Shown here piece by piece: positions 1 through 9,040 of a DNA stretch of 64,000 bases (its first letter is position 1; the number at the start of each line of letters is the position of its first letter). The stretch comes from Selenomonas sp. (GTDB lineage: Bacteria; Bacillota; Negativicutes; Selenomonadales; Selenomonadaceae): the NCBI GenBank assembly GCA_022482925.1, contig JAKVOG010000002.1:1-64000 (forward strand), read 5' to 3'. Position numbers and translations under genes: made by a program. The notes beneath the pieces are model-generated. The model was not told where the DNA came from. It made no database searches and saw nothing but the letters and a program-made list of their open reading frames with translations.

Positions 1-1743
1 CAGAGGGCCAGCTGCTGTACGATGGCGGACTGTCTGATCCTTGTCTCCGGTCAGCGCATAGAGCATGGCGACTGCTACCCGCCAGCCTTCGATACTGGCT
101 TTATCGCCGCCGGCCTGCTGGAAGGGCTGGATATGTCCCAGCCGCGTGAAGCCGCTGTAGTCGGCCTGCAGGATTTCTCCGCCCCAGATGGTGCCATCGG
201 TGCCATAGCCGGTGCCGTCGAATGATACGCCGATGACCGGCGTATCCACGTCGTTCTCGGCCATGCAGGCAAGGATGTGGGCGTAGTGGTGCTGGACCGG
301 CAAAACCGGGAGCCCCAGCTCGCGGGCCACAGTCACGGTGTTGTAGCGCGGGTGCAGGTCACAGGCGACGATGGAAGGCTCTGCCTCGAGCAGCGTCGTG
401 AGGCGGCCTATCGTCTCTTTCAGGGCCTGGACCGTGCGCAGGTCGCTCATATCCCCGACATAAGGCGAGGGATAGAATAAGTTATTGCTGCCGACGCAGA
501 ACGTGTTCTTGAGCTCACCGCCGATGCCGAGGACCTGGCCGTGCCAGTCGTTCTTCAGCATGACCGGCAGCGGTGCGAAGCCACGGCTGCGGCGGATCAT
601 ATAGGGGCCTGCCATCCAGCCAGTCCATGACGGTGTCATCGGCCCGGATGCGGATCTTGCGGTTGTGGGACAGCATGAGATCGGTAAAGCCGCTGAGGGC
701 GTCGATGGCTCCCGCATCATCCCGGCAGATCGGAGCGCCCGCCGGATTGCCACTGGTCATGATGAGGGCATCCGGCATCGTCACACTGTCCGGATAGTCG
801 AACAGCAGCATCTGGACCGGTGCATAAGGGAGCATGATGCCAATCTTCGGGTTGCCCGGTGCGGCCAGTTCTGAGAGCTGGCCGGATGAACGGCGGCGGA
901 GCAGCAGGATCGGTTTCTGATGGCCGGTCAGCATGGCTTCCTCGCCCTTCATCCAGCTGGCATTCACGCCGGACGACCGTCATATCACGGGCCATGATTG
1001 CAAACGGTTTGACGGGCCGGTGCTTGAGCTGGCGCAGACGGGCAATGGCAGCAGTCATTGCTGGCATCGCAGCAGAGATGAAAGCCGCCGATGCCCTTGA
1101 TGGCGACAATGCCACCGTCCGCAATCGTCTGGCGGGTGCGGGTGATCGCAGCTGCACCGCGGACGTCCTCCTCACCGATGAGATATACTTCCGGACCGCA
1201 GGTATTGCAGCAGACCGGCTGCGCATCGTAGCGGCGTGTCTCAGGACTGACATATTCTTCGTGGCAGTCTTCACACATCGGGAACTCGCCCATGCTCGTG
1301 CGTTCGCGGTCATACGGCATCGAATCGAGAATCGTGAGGCGGGGGCCGCAGGCCGTGCAGTTGATGAACGGGTGCAGATAGCGGCGGTCCTTTGGATCGA
1401 AGAGTTCAGCCCGGCATTGATCGCAGGTGGCAATATCCGGCGAGACGAAGATGTCGCCACGCTCTTTGGCACTTTCAATGATATCGAACTGTGGATAGGT
1501 TTTCGTTTCAGCCATGGGCTCGGTGTCGACTTTGAGGATAGCAGACCGCTCCGGTGGCTCAGCTTCAAGGGCGGTAAAGAAACCGGCAGTATTGGCCTCG
1601 GTTCCCTGGGCGAATATCTCGACATAGGGGCCTTTGTTGCAGACGCTGCCGGTAATCCGGAACCGTGCCGCCAGCCGGGCCACGAAGGGCCGGAATCCGA
1701 CACCCTGGACGATGCCGTAGACTTTTGTATGATAAAGTGGCAT
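1..1743 (-). CDS. hypF: Carbamoyltransferase HypF (3' end beyond window, three apparent frameshifts)
   Basis: HypF makes the thiocarbamate/cyanide precursor on HypE for the Fe(CN)2CO centre of [NiFe] hydrogenases. Seen: an N-terminal acylphosphatase domain (VYGIVQGVGFRPFV), then paired zinc-finger motifs (CDQC, CTACG, CEDC, CNTCG), then a YrdC-like domain (IKGIGGFHLCCDA, MTSGNPAG, IRRSRGFAPLP) and the start of the Kae1-like domain (VACDLHPRYNT, QHHYAHI, GVSFDGTGYG). About 580 of a usual ~750 residues are visible. The reading frame changes near 1053, 946 and 605, each explained by one extra base, so these look like sequence errors. ATG at 1743 is chosen; an in-frame GTG at 1752 is possible. 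It follows the nitrogenase-like operon by about 40 bp in the same direction. Confidence 0.9.
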
Positions 1744-1783
1744 GATGCTCACTCGCTTTCAAGATGGATTTGGCCGCAGCCTA

Positions 1784-2853
1784 TCAATGGCTGCCGCCAG
1801 ATACCGCAAAATGCGGGAAGGGAAGCCAGCGTCCTGCATAGTCTCGCAGGGCACGGGCAAAGAGCGGGTCGGCAATGATCACATCAGGTGCCTGATCTGT
1901 GACGGCGGCAATCAGATCATCCTCCTCGCGGAGATGCAGATCACCGGGCTGCGTCAGAGCGGCATGCTGCTGGAACCAGGTGGCACACGTTATCTTACAA
2001 TCCGGATAAGCGGTCTTGATGGCTTCGCGCAGTGCATTGGCGGTGATCTGCTGATGGATGATCAGGATCGTATGTGCAGCTGCCAGCGTATTGGCTGCTG
2101 CGTCATCCTGGCTGGCCAGCCAGTCCGTCATCAGTGGATTGCCGATGGTATAGGGGAATCTGGAACGTCTTTTCCAGGTAGCGGGCAGCGGCCAGTCCGG
2201 CCGGGCTGACGACAAGGTTGCGCTCAATGGCGGCAGCTGATTCGTAGTCGTGCAGGCCGTTATCGGTGCCGTAGATCACGACATGACTGGCACCATGGTC
2301 CATCAGCAGGCGGCGCAGATCCTGACTGTCCTGACGGGTGAAATCCATCGGCGTAAGCCCGAGGACGCCGATGCTTTGCGGAATCGTGGCATCAAGCGGG
2401 CGGGTAAAGCGCTCGAAGAGTGCCAGCCAGGCTTTTTCTTCGCCCTTCGTCATAGAGCCGGGTGCCATCCGTATCTACGGTGAGCACTGGCAGGTTCAGC
2501 TGACGTTCTCCCCATGCGCTGCAGAGCCCGCAGGTCCGTGCCGATGACGGCCGGAACCGGCGTGCTGATGAGGGCAGGCAAAGCGGACCGGAATTTCCTG
2601 GCTGGCCTGCCGGATCTTCTGCAGCAGCCGGTCATCCCGGCCCATGATGGCATCCATATCCCGCAGACCGGCACTGAAGACTGCGCTGGCATTGCGTTCG
2701 TTTCTGCCAGCGTGGCTCATCGAAGCCACAGATGTTGCCGGCGCAGCCACCGGCATCGATGATGACAACCATCCCGCCAGCGGGATAGAAGACGCTGGCG
2801 GCGCCGCTCGTGTCCGGAGCAAATGGGGGCAGATACAGTCGTAGTCCCTTCAT
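1784..2853 (-). CDS. Nitrogenase component 1-like subunit, K-like (several frameshifts)
   Basis: The N-terminus ([31 protein letters not shown]) matches the nitrogenase component-1 oxidoreductase family found beside NifH-like reductases in anaerobic Firmicutes. Later pieces also belong to one protein: a middle segment with IGVLGLTPMDFTRQD and a C-terminal segment ending LPFPHFAVSGGSH, about 355 residues in all. The coding frame has to be changed at several points (roughly 2690, 2600, 2460 and 2170), so no single open frame covers it. Its ATG overlaps the stop of the D-like gene (ATGA), implying translational coupling. The Cys pair in GGCAGNIC is a candidate cluster ligand by analogy with NifK. 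It is not true NifK, which is longer and has different motifs. The substrate is unknown. Confidence 0.72.
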
Positions 2854-4143
2854 GCGAACGCCTCCTTCATGCGGATGAACAGGTCGCGGACGGCCTGATA
2901 GCCGAACGGCTGCTGCTCATCGTTCCAGATCACACTGCGGCAGTGCGGGTGATAATACGCGGCATCGGCACCCAGTACGAAATCGACCGGACTCTGGTCC
3001 TCCGTATAGTTGACCATGCTCGGGGAAAGGTTCATATAGAGCCGGGTATCCGGGCTGAGCTCAGCCAGCCGCTGGATATAGAAAAAGTCTGCTGGCTGGG
3101 GAATCGCATAGAGCTCAGCGACCGGCAGGCCATAGCGAACCATAGCGAGCGCCAGCTCAAACGGGTTGGCGTTCAGCCGGCTGCCGATACCCAGGGTGAT
3201 ATCCGGATGTGTCTTCGGTAAATGCTGTGACGGCAGACTGCGCTTCAGTCTGATAGGGTTCATCGATCAGCTTCGTACCCAGCACCTGTCCCAGGCCCTG
3301 GTACTGCCGGCTGATCTTGTCAAGCTGATAGAGGCCGTTTCAGTTCGATTGATGGGATCGAGAGCTGCTTTCTGGAACCAGTCCGCAGCCTCGCGGGCCT
3401 CAGGATTCAGGACCAGATTGAAATTTGCCTCGGCCAGCTGTTGATACTTGTCATAGGTATCACAGCGGGCAATCTCCCGATGGAGCGGATGCCCAGCGTG
3501 CCCGGAGCAGTGCATAGAGCTCACTGCCGGCCATCAACGGCGCGAAATGACCCAGCAGATTCACGGCAGTGGGATCTTTTGCCCGTGGCTCGAGCAGGCT
3601 GTAGATGGTCTGTCGGATTGCCGTCATCGGCGGCTTGCGGCTGTCACGGGTCAGCGCGTACATGTAGCTTGGCAGGACGGGCAGCCCGCAGGCCTCGCTG
3701 GCTTTGCGGCAGACCCGCTCCATATCGGTGCCGAGCAGGGCATCGACGCAGGTGATGCAGATCATGACGACCGAGGGAGGGAGACTGGCGGCTGGCAACG
3801 AATGCCCTTGACCGCTTCCGGTACCTTGGTCAGATGCCGGCCCTGTGACAATGTCGTTCTCGTCCAGCATGAAATAGGCAAAACGTTCGCCATAGTGATC
3901 GCAGCCTCGATGGCAGAGGTATTCCGTCCGCAGCAGCCGGGGGCCAGCAGCAGCATGATGCTGCCAGGGGATGGCAAGACCGGCCCGCTTGACGCCGAAT
4001 CCCTGTGCGCCCGGTGAATTGAAATCGAGGGCGGCCGGAGAATTGTAGATGAGCCCCGTGTCGGTCCGCAGCTCGCGGGGAATATGGTCACGGCCGGCCG
4101 CAGCCAGCTCGCGTATGGTGATGGAATATGGTTTATACGCCAT
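2850..4143 (-). CDS. Nitrogenase component 1-like subunit, D-like (several frameshifts)
   Basis: Assembled across frames, this is a nitrogenase component-1-like protein of about 430 residues. Recognisable segments in order: [20 protein letters not shown], a cysteine motif [13 protein letters not shown] in an alternate frame, [43 protein letters not shown], and a C-terminal part with [15 protein letters not shown] and [16 protein letters not shown]. The conserved-looking cysteines (GCC, CITC) are candidate metal-cluster ligands. At least five compensating indels are needed, which I attribute to sequence error. ATG 4143 follows a Shine-Dalgarno sequence inside the end of the NifH-like gene; ATG 4152 is an alternative. 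It is translationally coupled to both neighbours. Known nitrogenase relatives of this type include CfbD, BchN/B and the methylthio-alkane reductase, but nothing here assigns a substrate. Confidence 0.72.
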
Positions 4144-4898
4144 GATGTTCATCCTTCAGCAGATCCTGCGCCAGTTTGATGAAGCGCTGGCTGATCGGCA
4201 GGGACCGGTCACCTTCGATGACGGTCATGCCCTGCTCCTCGAACGTATTGATGGCATCGCTGCGGGGGATGTCGGCGACAATCTGCAGATTGCGCTGCCG
4301 GGCAAAGGCCTCGACTTTTTCCGTTTCCTGTGGGATATTGCGGCGGTTCAGGATGATGCCGCGCACCTTCGCATAGCCGCGATCGGCAAAATTATCAACG
4401 GCACTGGCAATGTTGTTGGCTGCATAAAGAGCCATTTTCTCACCGGACGTGACGATGAGTACATCCTCGGCATAGCCCTCGCGGATCGGTGCCGCGAAGC
4501 CGCCACAGACGACATCGCCCAGAACATCATACAGCACGATATCCGGCTGGAATGGTCTCAAAGAGCTCCAGGTCCTCGAGCAGACCAAAGGTGGCGATAA
4601 TACCACGGCCGGCACAGCCAAGGCCCGGCGTCGGGCCCCCCGTCTCGATGCAGAGCACACCGCCGAAGCCCGTCCGGGAGATCTGGTCCAGCTGATCCGG
4701 TTCTTTATCAAACTCTCTCATATAACTCATGACTGGCTGAAGCGGCTCGCCACCCAGCAGGTTTATAGTCGAATCCGCTTTCGGATCGCAGCCAATCTGG
4801 ATGACTTTCTTGCCCAGAGCGGCGAATGCAGCGGAGAGATTGCTGGTGATGGTGGACTTACCGATGCCACCTTTTCCGTAGATTGCGATTTTCTGCAT
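4133..4898 (-). CDS. NifH-like nitrogenase-family iron protein (one frameshift)
   Basis: This is an ATP-dependent electron donor of the NifH/BchL/CfbC family. Seen: the P-loop GKGGIGKST at residues 9-17, the switch region GCDPKADST, the first [4Fe-4S] ligand in GLGCAGRGI, and the second in [13 protein letters not shown], so both cysteines that bridge the homodimer are kept. Total length is about 255 residues, close to CfbC/NifH size. One extra base near 4553 breaks the frame between the two cysteine motifs. It is the first gene of a minus-strand operon with the two component-1-like subunits and then hypF. Absence of nifE, nifN or nifB in the window argues against nitrogen fixation, although the left side is not visible. 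Confidence 0.88.
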
Positions 4899-4932
4899 GA
4901 CAGAACCTCCATTAATAGAATAACTGTTTCTT

Positions 4933-4938
4933 ATTATA
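4933..4938 (-). promoter_or_regulatory. Candidate -10 box for the nitrogenase-like operon
   Basis: Read on the minus strand there is a perfect TATAAT about 35 bp upstream of the NifH-like ATG. No good -35 hexamer lies 16-18 bp further upstream, so a further activator or an imperfect -35 would be needed. The assignment rests on the -10 match and position only. Confidence 0.4.
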
Positions 4939-5113
4939 TCGTTTTTCAGTCGGTATTTCTATAGTTGAGAGAATTTTGTAAACCGATTTCCTTTTATTCA
5001 TGAATAGGCTTGCAGGCAAGTAAGCAGTTGTGAAAAAAAATATCAGGAAAAAGAAATTTTTATAAAAAAAAGAGTGATTTTTAAAAAGAAGTGTGTTAAA
5101 CTATAGTTGTCGA

Positions 5114-5298
5114 TAGGGGAGCGTAACCGAATATCCCATCGGTTTGCATTAGAACCTATCGGTCTCTTCTCTGGAAACTTATCCCAGTTTTCAGTATCCC
5201 ATTTCCTTACATCTTTTTTAGAAGAACCCGCAGTCAGTGGAGTGACACCGGTTCTTCGCATTTTAAGGGCATTCTCATTCAGGAGAATGCCCTTTTTG
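5114..5298 (+). ncRNA. Candidate small non-coding RNA of unknown class
   Basis: A -10-like TATAGT at 5102-5107 would start a transcript near 5114. The segment contains a short hairpin with ACCGA/TCGGT arms (about 5126-5144), a second hairpin GAAGAACC (5221-5228) with GGTTCTTC (5250-5257), and a strong intrinsic terminator at 5265-5297. The length of about 185 nt is close to 6S RNA and other stable RNAs, but I could not match it to a known family. The -35 is poor, so a promoter is only suggested. No convincing reading frame accounts for the structure. Confidence 0.4.
5265..5297 (+). terminator. Intrinsic terminator of the candidate small RNA
   Basis: Perfect 12-bp stem AAGGGCATTCTC (5265-5276) and GAGAATGCCCTT (5283-5294) with a 6-nt loop, followed by a T run. 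No annotated gene lies directly upstream on the plus strand, which is the main reason to suspect a non-coding transcript here. Confidence 0.75.
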
Positions 5299-5446
5299 TT
5301 ATGAAAGTTCGGAAAATCAAACCAGCAGGTGCACAATTATACATAAAATACTATGCGTAAAAAGTGCGGTTATCCCTGTATCTATGCGGTTTATAGCATA
5401 TCTGAAAAAAATCTGTAAAACTCATGGATTTTTAATCGAAAAACTA

Positions 5447-5475
5447 TTGTAAAGGGTCTCGGAATAGATTACAAT
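5447..5475 (+). promoter_or_regulatory. Promoter of the LysM gene
   Basis: TTGTAA (5447-5452), a 17-bp spacer and TACAAT (5470-5475) fit a housekeeping sigma promoter. The start point would lie near 5482, giving a leader of about 65 nt before the LysM ATG at 5546. Confidence 0.6.
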
Positions 5476-5545
5476 GAAGGCACAAATCAAGGATATTTGC
5501 ATTTATATTTTCTAATTATTTCATTCTTATCAGGAGGAAACCAAA

Positions 5546-5830
5546 ATGAAGAAGGCGCTGGTCATTCTCGTGGCTGCCGTGTTCGTCGGCTTTGCTGGCA
5601 TGGATTGCGAGGCAGCAGAGAAAAATTATGAACTCATTGAAACCACCTATACTGTACAGAAAGGCGATACGCTGAATCAAATTGCGCAAGTATATATGGC
5701 GAAGAACAACTATGGCCCGAGAGAGATCCGGGAATTTACCGCTGGCATCAAAGAAATCAACGATTGGCTGTTGAAACGCGATGTTAAGGCTGGTGATGAA
5801 CTGCATATCAACTATTGGATAAAAAAATAA
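5546..5830 (+). CDS. Small secreted LysM-domain protein
   Basis: A 94-residue protein with a Sec signal peptide (MKKALVILVAAVFVGFAG, probable cleavage after CEAA near residue 24) and then a single LysM domain (YTVQKGDTLNQIAQVYM, GDELHINYW). LysM domains bind the N-acetylglucosamine units of peptidoglycan, so it probably acts in the cell wall or periplasm. No catalytic domain is attached. A CAGGAGG ribosome-binding site precedes the ATG by about 8 nt. It is monocistronic, with its own promoter (5447-5475) and terminator (5841-5885). Confidence 0.88.
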   Translation: MKKALVILVAAVFVGFAGMDCEAAEKNYELIETTYTVQKGDTLNQIAQVYMAKNNYGPREIREFTAGIKEINDWLLKRDVKAGDELHINYWIKK

Positions 5831-5840
5831 GATCCGAAAG

Positions 5841-5885
5841 AAGCCTCCCATTGGCATGCAACTGCAGCCGGTGGGAGGCTTTTTT
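5841..5885 (+). terminator. Terminator after the LysM gene
   Basis: Arms AAGCCTCCCA (5841-5850) and TGGGAGGCTT (5872-5881) followed by a T run. Confidence 0.85.
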
Positions 5886-5972
5886 GATGGTGTGGTGATA
5901 TTACCCCCAAAAGGCAGGAATTTGGTTGATTTGATTGAAAAAAACAAAAAAGGGGAAAATTGTCCTAATTTA

Positions 5973-5981
5973 TGGTATAAT
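5973..5981 (+). promoter_or_regulatory. Extended -10 promoter of the small unknown gene
   Basis: TGG followed by a perfect TATAAT (5976-5981). No good -35 hexamer is present at 17 bp, as expected for an extended -10 promoter. The start point would lie near 5988, about 60 nt before the ATG at 6048. Confidence 0.55.
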
Positions 5982-6047
5982 AGTGGCGGCAGGTCGGAGC
6001 ACCTGCCGGATTGCCGGCCACCATTGGCAGTTGAGAGGGGTCCTGCC

Positions 6048-6254
6048 ATGAGATATGGTATAGTGTTGATGTCCAGGAATGAGTTGCTTTACGACTCAAG
6101 GACTAATCAGCCGGTCACTTTTGCGGATAAAAAGCTGGCTTGGAATGTGATAAGGGATTATGAATCAAGCGGAATGGACATGGTCGTGGTAGACATTGCT
6201 GAATGGAAAAAGCTATGTCAGGAATCTGCATTAACACCTGACTGGCAGCTGTAG
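6048..6254 (+). CDS. Small protein of unknown function
   Basis: A 68-residue protein (MRYGIVLMSRNELLYDS at the start, DIAEWKKLCQ near the end) that I do not recognise. It has no signal peptide, membrane segment or metal motif. The alternation of hydrophobic strands and acidic residues suggests a small soluble alpha/beta protein. The ATG is preceded by a GAGAGGGG-type ribosome-binding site. It has its own extended -10 promoter (5973-5981) and a strong terminator (6314-6348), so it is a monocistronic transcription unit rather than a random frame. Confidence 0.65.
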   Translation: MRYGIVLMSRNELLYDSRTNQPVTFADKKLAWNVIRDYESSGMDMVVVDIAEWKKLCQESALTPDWQL

Positions 6255-6567
6255 CCATTTGATAATGTTAGATTGAAGCTGTCAAGGGACGGGCAATCCG
6301 AATACAGCTAAGGCGCATCGCAGGTTATGCTCTGCGATGCGTTTTTTTAGCAGGCCTTTTTTCCTAGTAAACGATTTCTTTTGGCCTAAATCAGCCCTGA
6401 AATGTGCGCCATGGACGTACAGGTTCTGCCATTGGCTATGCAAGGAAGCTGTCTGTATAGCGTTAGCTGGCAATAATTTTGCAAGGCCTATGTCAAAATG
6501 GTATAATGTCTGAGATAAATGGTCATTTTTACACAGGCGGCAGTTGCCGCGTACAGGAGGTGTCATT
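6255..6567 (+). other. Intergenic and leader region upstream of pncB
   Basis: Holds the terminator of the preceding small gene, about 150 bp in which I see no gene or clear structure (6350-6490), then the pncB promoter and operator-like repeats. Confidence 0.6.
6314..6348 (+). terminator. Terminator after the small unknown gene
   Basis: Arms CGCATCGCAG (6314-6323) and CTGCGATGCG (6332-6341) with an 8-nt loop and a seven-T tail. Confidence 0.88.
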
Positions 6568-6576
6568 TTGACACAG
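6491..6576 (+). promoter_or_regulatory. pncB promoter with repeated operator-like sites
   Basis: An extended -10 (TGG then TATAAT at 6502-6507) drives pncB. Three related sites surround it: TGTCAAAATG (6491-6500) directly upstream of the -10, GTCATTTTTACACAG (6522-6536), and GTCATTTTGACACAG (6562-6576), the last being part of the palindrome TGTCA-TTT-TGACA that overlaps the TTG start. Between the last two is the hairpin GCGGCA/TGCCGC (6537-6550). The arrangement fits a repressor that responds to nicotinate or NAD, but the identity of the regulator is not established here. Confidence 0.5.
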
Positions 6577-8026
6577 TTTGATAAACGCAATATTACCATG
6601 ATGATGGATTTTTATGAACTGACGATGGCGAATGGTTATTTTCAGGATCATGATAAGGATGTTCAGGTTGCTTTCGATGTATTTTATCGGGCAAATCCGG
6701 ACAAGGGCGGTTTTGCTATCTTTGCCGGACTGGAGCAGGTTATTGAATATGTAGAGAATATGGAATTTTCGGCCGATGATGTTGAGTATTTCCGGCAGCA
6801 GCGGATGTTCTCCGAGGAATTCCTGCAGTATCTGGGAAACTTCCATTTTTCCGGAGATATCTATGCATTGCCAGAGGGAACCATCATGTACCCGAATGAG
6901 CCCTGCATTACGGTAGTGGCACCGCTGATCGATGCCCAACTGGTGGAGACGGCCATTTCTGGCACAGACGAATCATCAGTCCCTGATCGCGACCAAGGCC
7001 CGTCGTATTGTCCGGGCAGCAAATGGCCGGGCGGTATCGGATTTTGGTGCCCGTCGGGCACATAACATTGACGCAGCTACCTATGGCGCACGCGCAGCTT
7101 ATATTGGCGGCGTAGTAGGCACAGCTACCGTGTCAGCTGGTCAGCTGTTCAATATCCCCATCTCGGGGACAATGGCCCATAGCTGGGTCATGTTCTACGG
7201 CGATGAATTCATGGCATTCAAGAAATATGCAGAAACCTATCCGGATGCGACAGTGCTGCTGGTAGACACCTATGATGTCATCCATTCCGGCATCCCAAAT
7301 GCTATCCGTGTTGCGCATGAGGTACTCGAACCGATGGGGAAGCGTCTGGCAGGCATCCGTATCGACTCCGGCGATCTGGCCTACTTGTCCAAGCGGGTCC
7401 GCAAGATGCTGGATGCAGCGGACCTCAAGGACTGCAAGATTGTCGTATCAAACAGCCTCGATGAATTCACGGTTACTTCGTTGCTGGGCCAGGGGGCCTG
7501 CATCGATAGCTTTGGCATCGGTGAGCGCCTGATCACGGCCAAATCCGAGCCGGTATTTGGTGCAGTCTATAAGCTGGCGGCCGTAGGTGAGAATGGTGAG
7601 TTCGCTCCGCGGATCAAGGTATCGGAAAATGTAGAGAAAATCACGAATCCTGGTCTCAAGGATCTGTACCGTGTCTATGACAGCAATGGGCATGCTGTGG
7701 CCGATCTGCTGGCAACCTGCGGTGAGTCGTTGGATTTTTCCAAGTCATATCGCTATGTGGATCCGCAGAAACCATGGAAGAACCGCACCTTTGAAGGCTG
7801 CACGCTCAAAAATCTGCGTCGTCTCTATGTGCGTCAGGGCAAGCGCACCGAAAAACTGCCGACACTTGATGAGATTCGCAACTACGTGAAACATCAGCTG
7901 GACGATGAAATCTGGGAAGAAGAGCAGCGATTCGAAAATCCGCATCGGCATTATCTGGATATGACGCCAGCCTATTATGAGCTGAAGATGGAACTGCTCT
8001 CCAAGACCCGCGAAGCACACGCCTGA
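6568..8026 (+). CDS. pncB: Nicotinate phosphoribosyltransferase (one frameshift)
   Basis: Converts nicotinate and PRPP to nicotinate mononucleotide in NAD salvage. About 486 residues, the usual length. Conserved segments: YELTMANGYF near residue 15, then in the second frame TNHQSLIATKARRIV, GTMAHSWVMF with the catalytic-region histidine, TVLLVDTYDV, GIRIDSGDL and IVVSNSLDE. One extra T near 6958 shifts the frame, so two overlapping pieces appear. The TTG at 6568 is chosen because AGGAGGT ends 7 nt upstream. aroE follows after about 20 bp, so the two are probably cotranscribed. Confidence 0.93.
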
Positions 8027-8045
8027 GATAAGGAGGATGTGGACT

Positions 8046-8896
8046 ATGCTGACAGGCACAACGAAGAACCTCGGTGTGATGGGCTGGCCGATTGCTCACT
8101 CACTCTCACCGGTACTGCAGAATGCGGCCATTGCGAAAGCAGGACTGGACTATGTGTACACCTCGCTGCCGGTCCGGCCAGAGCAGCTGGCTGCGGCCGT
8201 GACCGGCCTAAAGGCCCTGCAGTTCCGTGGCTGGAATGTCACGATTCCGCACAAATCGGCCATCATGCCACTGCTTGATGCTATCGATGAAGATGCCCGG
8301 ATCATCGGGGCGGTCAATACCGTTGTCAACGACGGAGGAAAACTGACCGGCTATAATACGGACGTGATCGGATTCATCCAGGCGCTGTTGGACCGGGGAT
8401 TCGATCCGGCAGGCAAAGAAGTGGTTCTTCTCGGTGCTGGCGGGGCTGCCCGTGCAGTGGTCTGGGGACTCATCAAAGCCGGAACCAAAGTCATCCATAT
8501 CGGTGTGCGCAGCCCGAGAAGGTACAGCCATTGGTCGACGAATTTCAGACGTATGGTGCGCTGGATGTGTGCCATTGGGAAAGGGAACCCTTCCAGCAGC
8601 TGCTGGGGACAGCCGATCTGCTCGTCAATACGACCCCACTGGGCATGACGCCGCAGCTGGATGGCATGGCACCGGTTGACTGGTCAAAGGTCAAGGCCTC
8701 CGCATTTGTCTACGATATCATCTACACTCCGGCTGAGACCCGCTTCCTACGCGAAGCCCGTCAGCACGGGCATGCAACGCTCAACGGCGAAGCCATGCTG
8801 GCCGGCCAGGGCGCTGCTGCTTTCCAGAAATGGACCGGCATCCAGCCGGATCTCGCCCTCATGAAACAGAAACTGCGCGAAGCAGTCCAGTCCTAA
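8046..8896 (+). CDS. aroE: Shikimate dehydrogenase (one frameshift)
   Basis: Reduces 3-dehydroshikimate to shikimate with NADPH. About 284 residues. Seen: GWPIAHSLSPVLQNAAI with the substrate-binding serines, NVTIPHKSAI with the catalytic lysine, GAVNTVVN, YNTDVIGF, the Rossmann loop GAGGAARAVVW and, after the frame change, LLVNTTPLGMTP and LNGEAMLAGQGAAAFQ. The frame changes near 8515 where one base appears to be missing. The ATG at 8046 lies 9 nt after AGGAGG; the ATG at 8037 abuts it and is too close. It ends the unit, followed by a strong terminator. Confidence 0.93.
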
Positions 8897-8912
8897 TTAA
8901 ATAACAACATCC

Positions 8913-8989
8913 AATAGACTGTTGTACATAAGATTTTACTCATAAGTATGTATGAGTAAGATCTTCTAAGTGCAACAGTCTATTTTTTT
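8913..8989 (+). terminator. Long-stem terminator after aroE
   Basis: Long imperfect stem beginning AATAGACTGTTG (8913-8924) and closing with CAACAGTCTATT (8973-8984), followed by a T run to 8989. The arms extend inward about 30 bp. Confidence 0.85.
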
Positions 8990-8994
8990 ACCCC

Positions 8995-9040
8995 AAAAGC
9001 CCCGCTTACATGACGCATCGTTCACGTAAGCGGGGCTTTT
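8995..9040. terminator. Second, bidirectional terminator before the polysaccharide locus
   Basis: Perfect 15-bp stem AAAAGCCCCGCTTAC (8995-9009) and GTAAGCGGGGCTTTT (9026-9040), T-rich on one side for each strand. With the preceding hairpin it insulates the polysaccharide operon from aroE. Confidence 0.85.

Larger units (their letters stand above)
4899..5545. other. Intergenic region between the nitrogenase-like operon and the LysM gene
   Basis: This 650-bp stretch is AT-rich and has divergent genes on either side. It holds the leftward promoter region of the NifH-like gene, a candidate small RNA ending in a strong terminator near 5298, and the rightward promoter of the LysM gene at 5447-5475. 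Open frames on either strand through 5043-5336 run across the terminator hairpin, lack ribosome-binding sites and resemble no known protein, so they are not called. Confidence 0.6.

Noticed and set aside
859-1878. A 339-codon open frame on the plus strand
   Set aside because: It lies antisense to hypF and to the start of the K-like gene, has no ribosome-binding site and no recognisable motif; GC-rich genes commonly leave such open antisense frames.
4133-4898. True nitrogenase nifH
   Set aside because: The neighbouring component-1-like proteins lack NifD/NifK motifs, and no nifE, nifN or nifB is seen, so nitrogen fixation is not supported.
5043-5336. Open frames on both strands over the candidate small RNA
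   Set aside because: They cross the terminator hairpin, lack Shine-Dalgarno sites and show no protein-like pattern.
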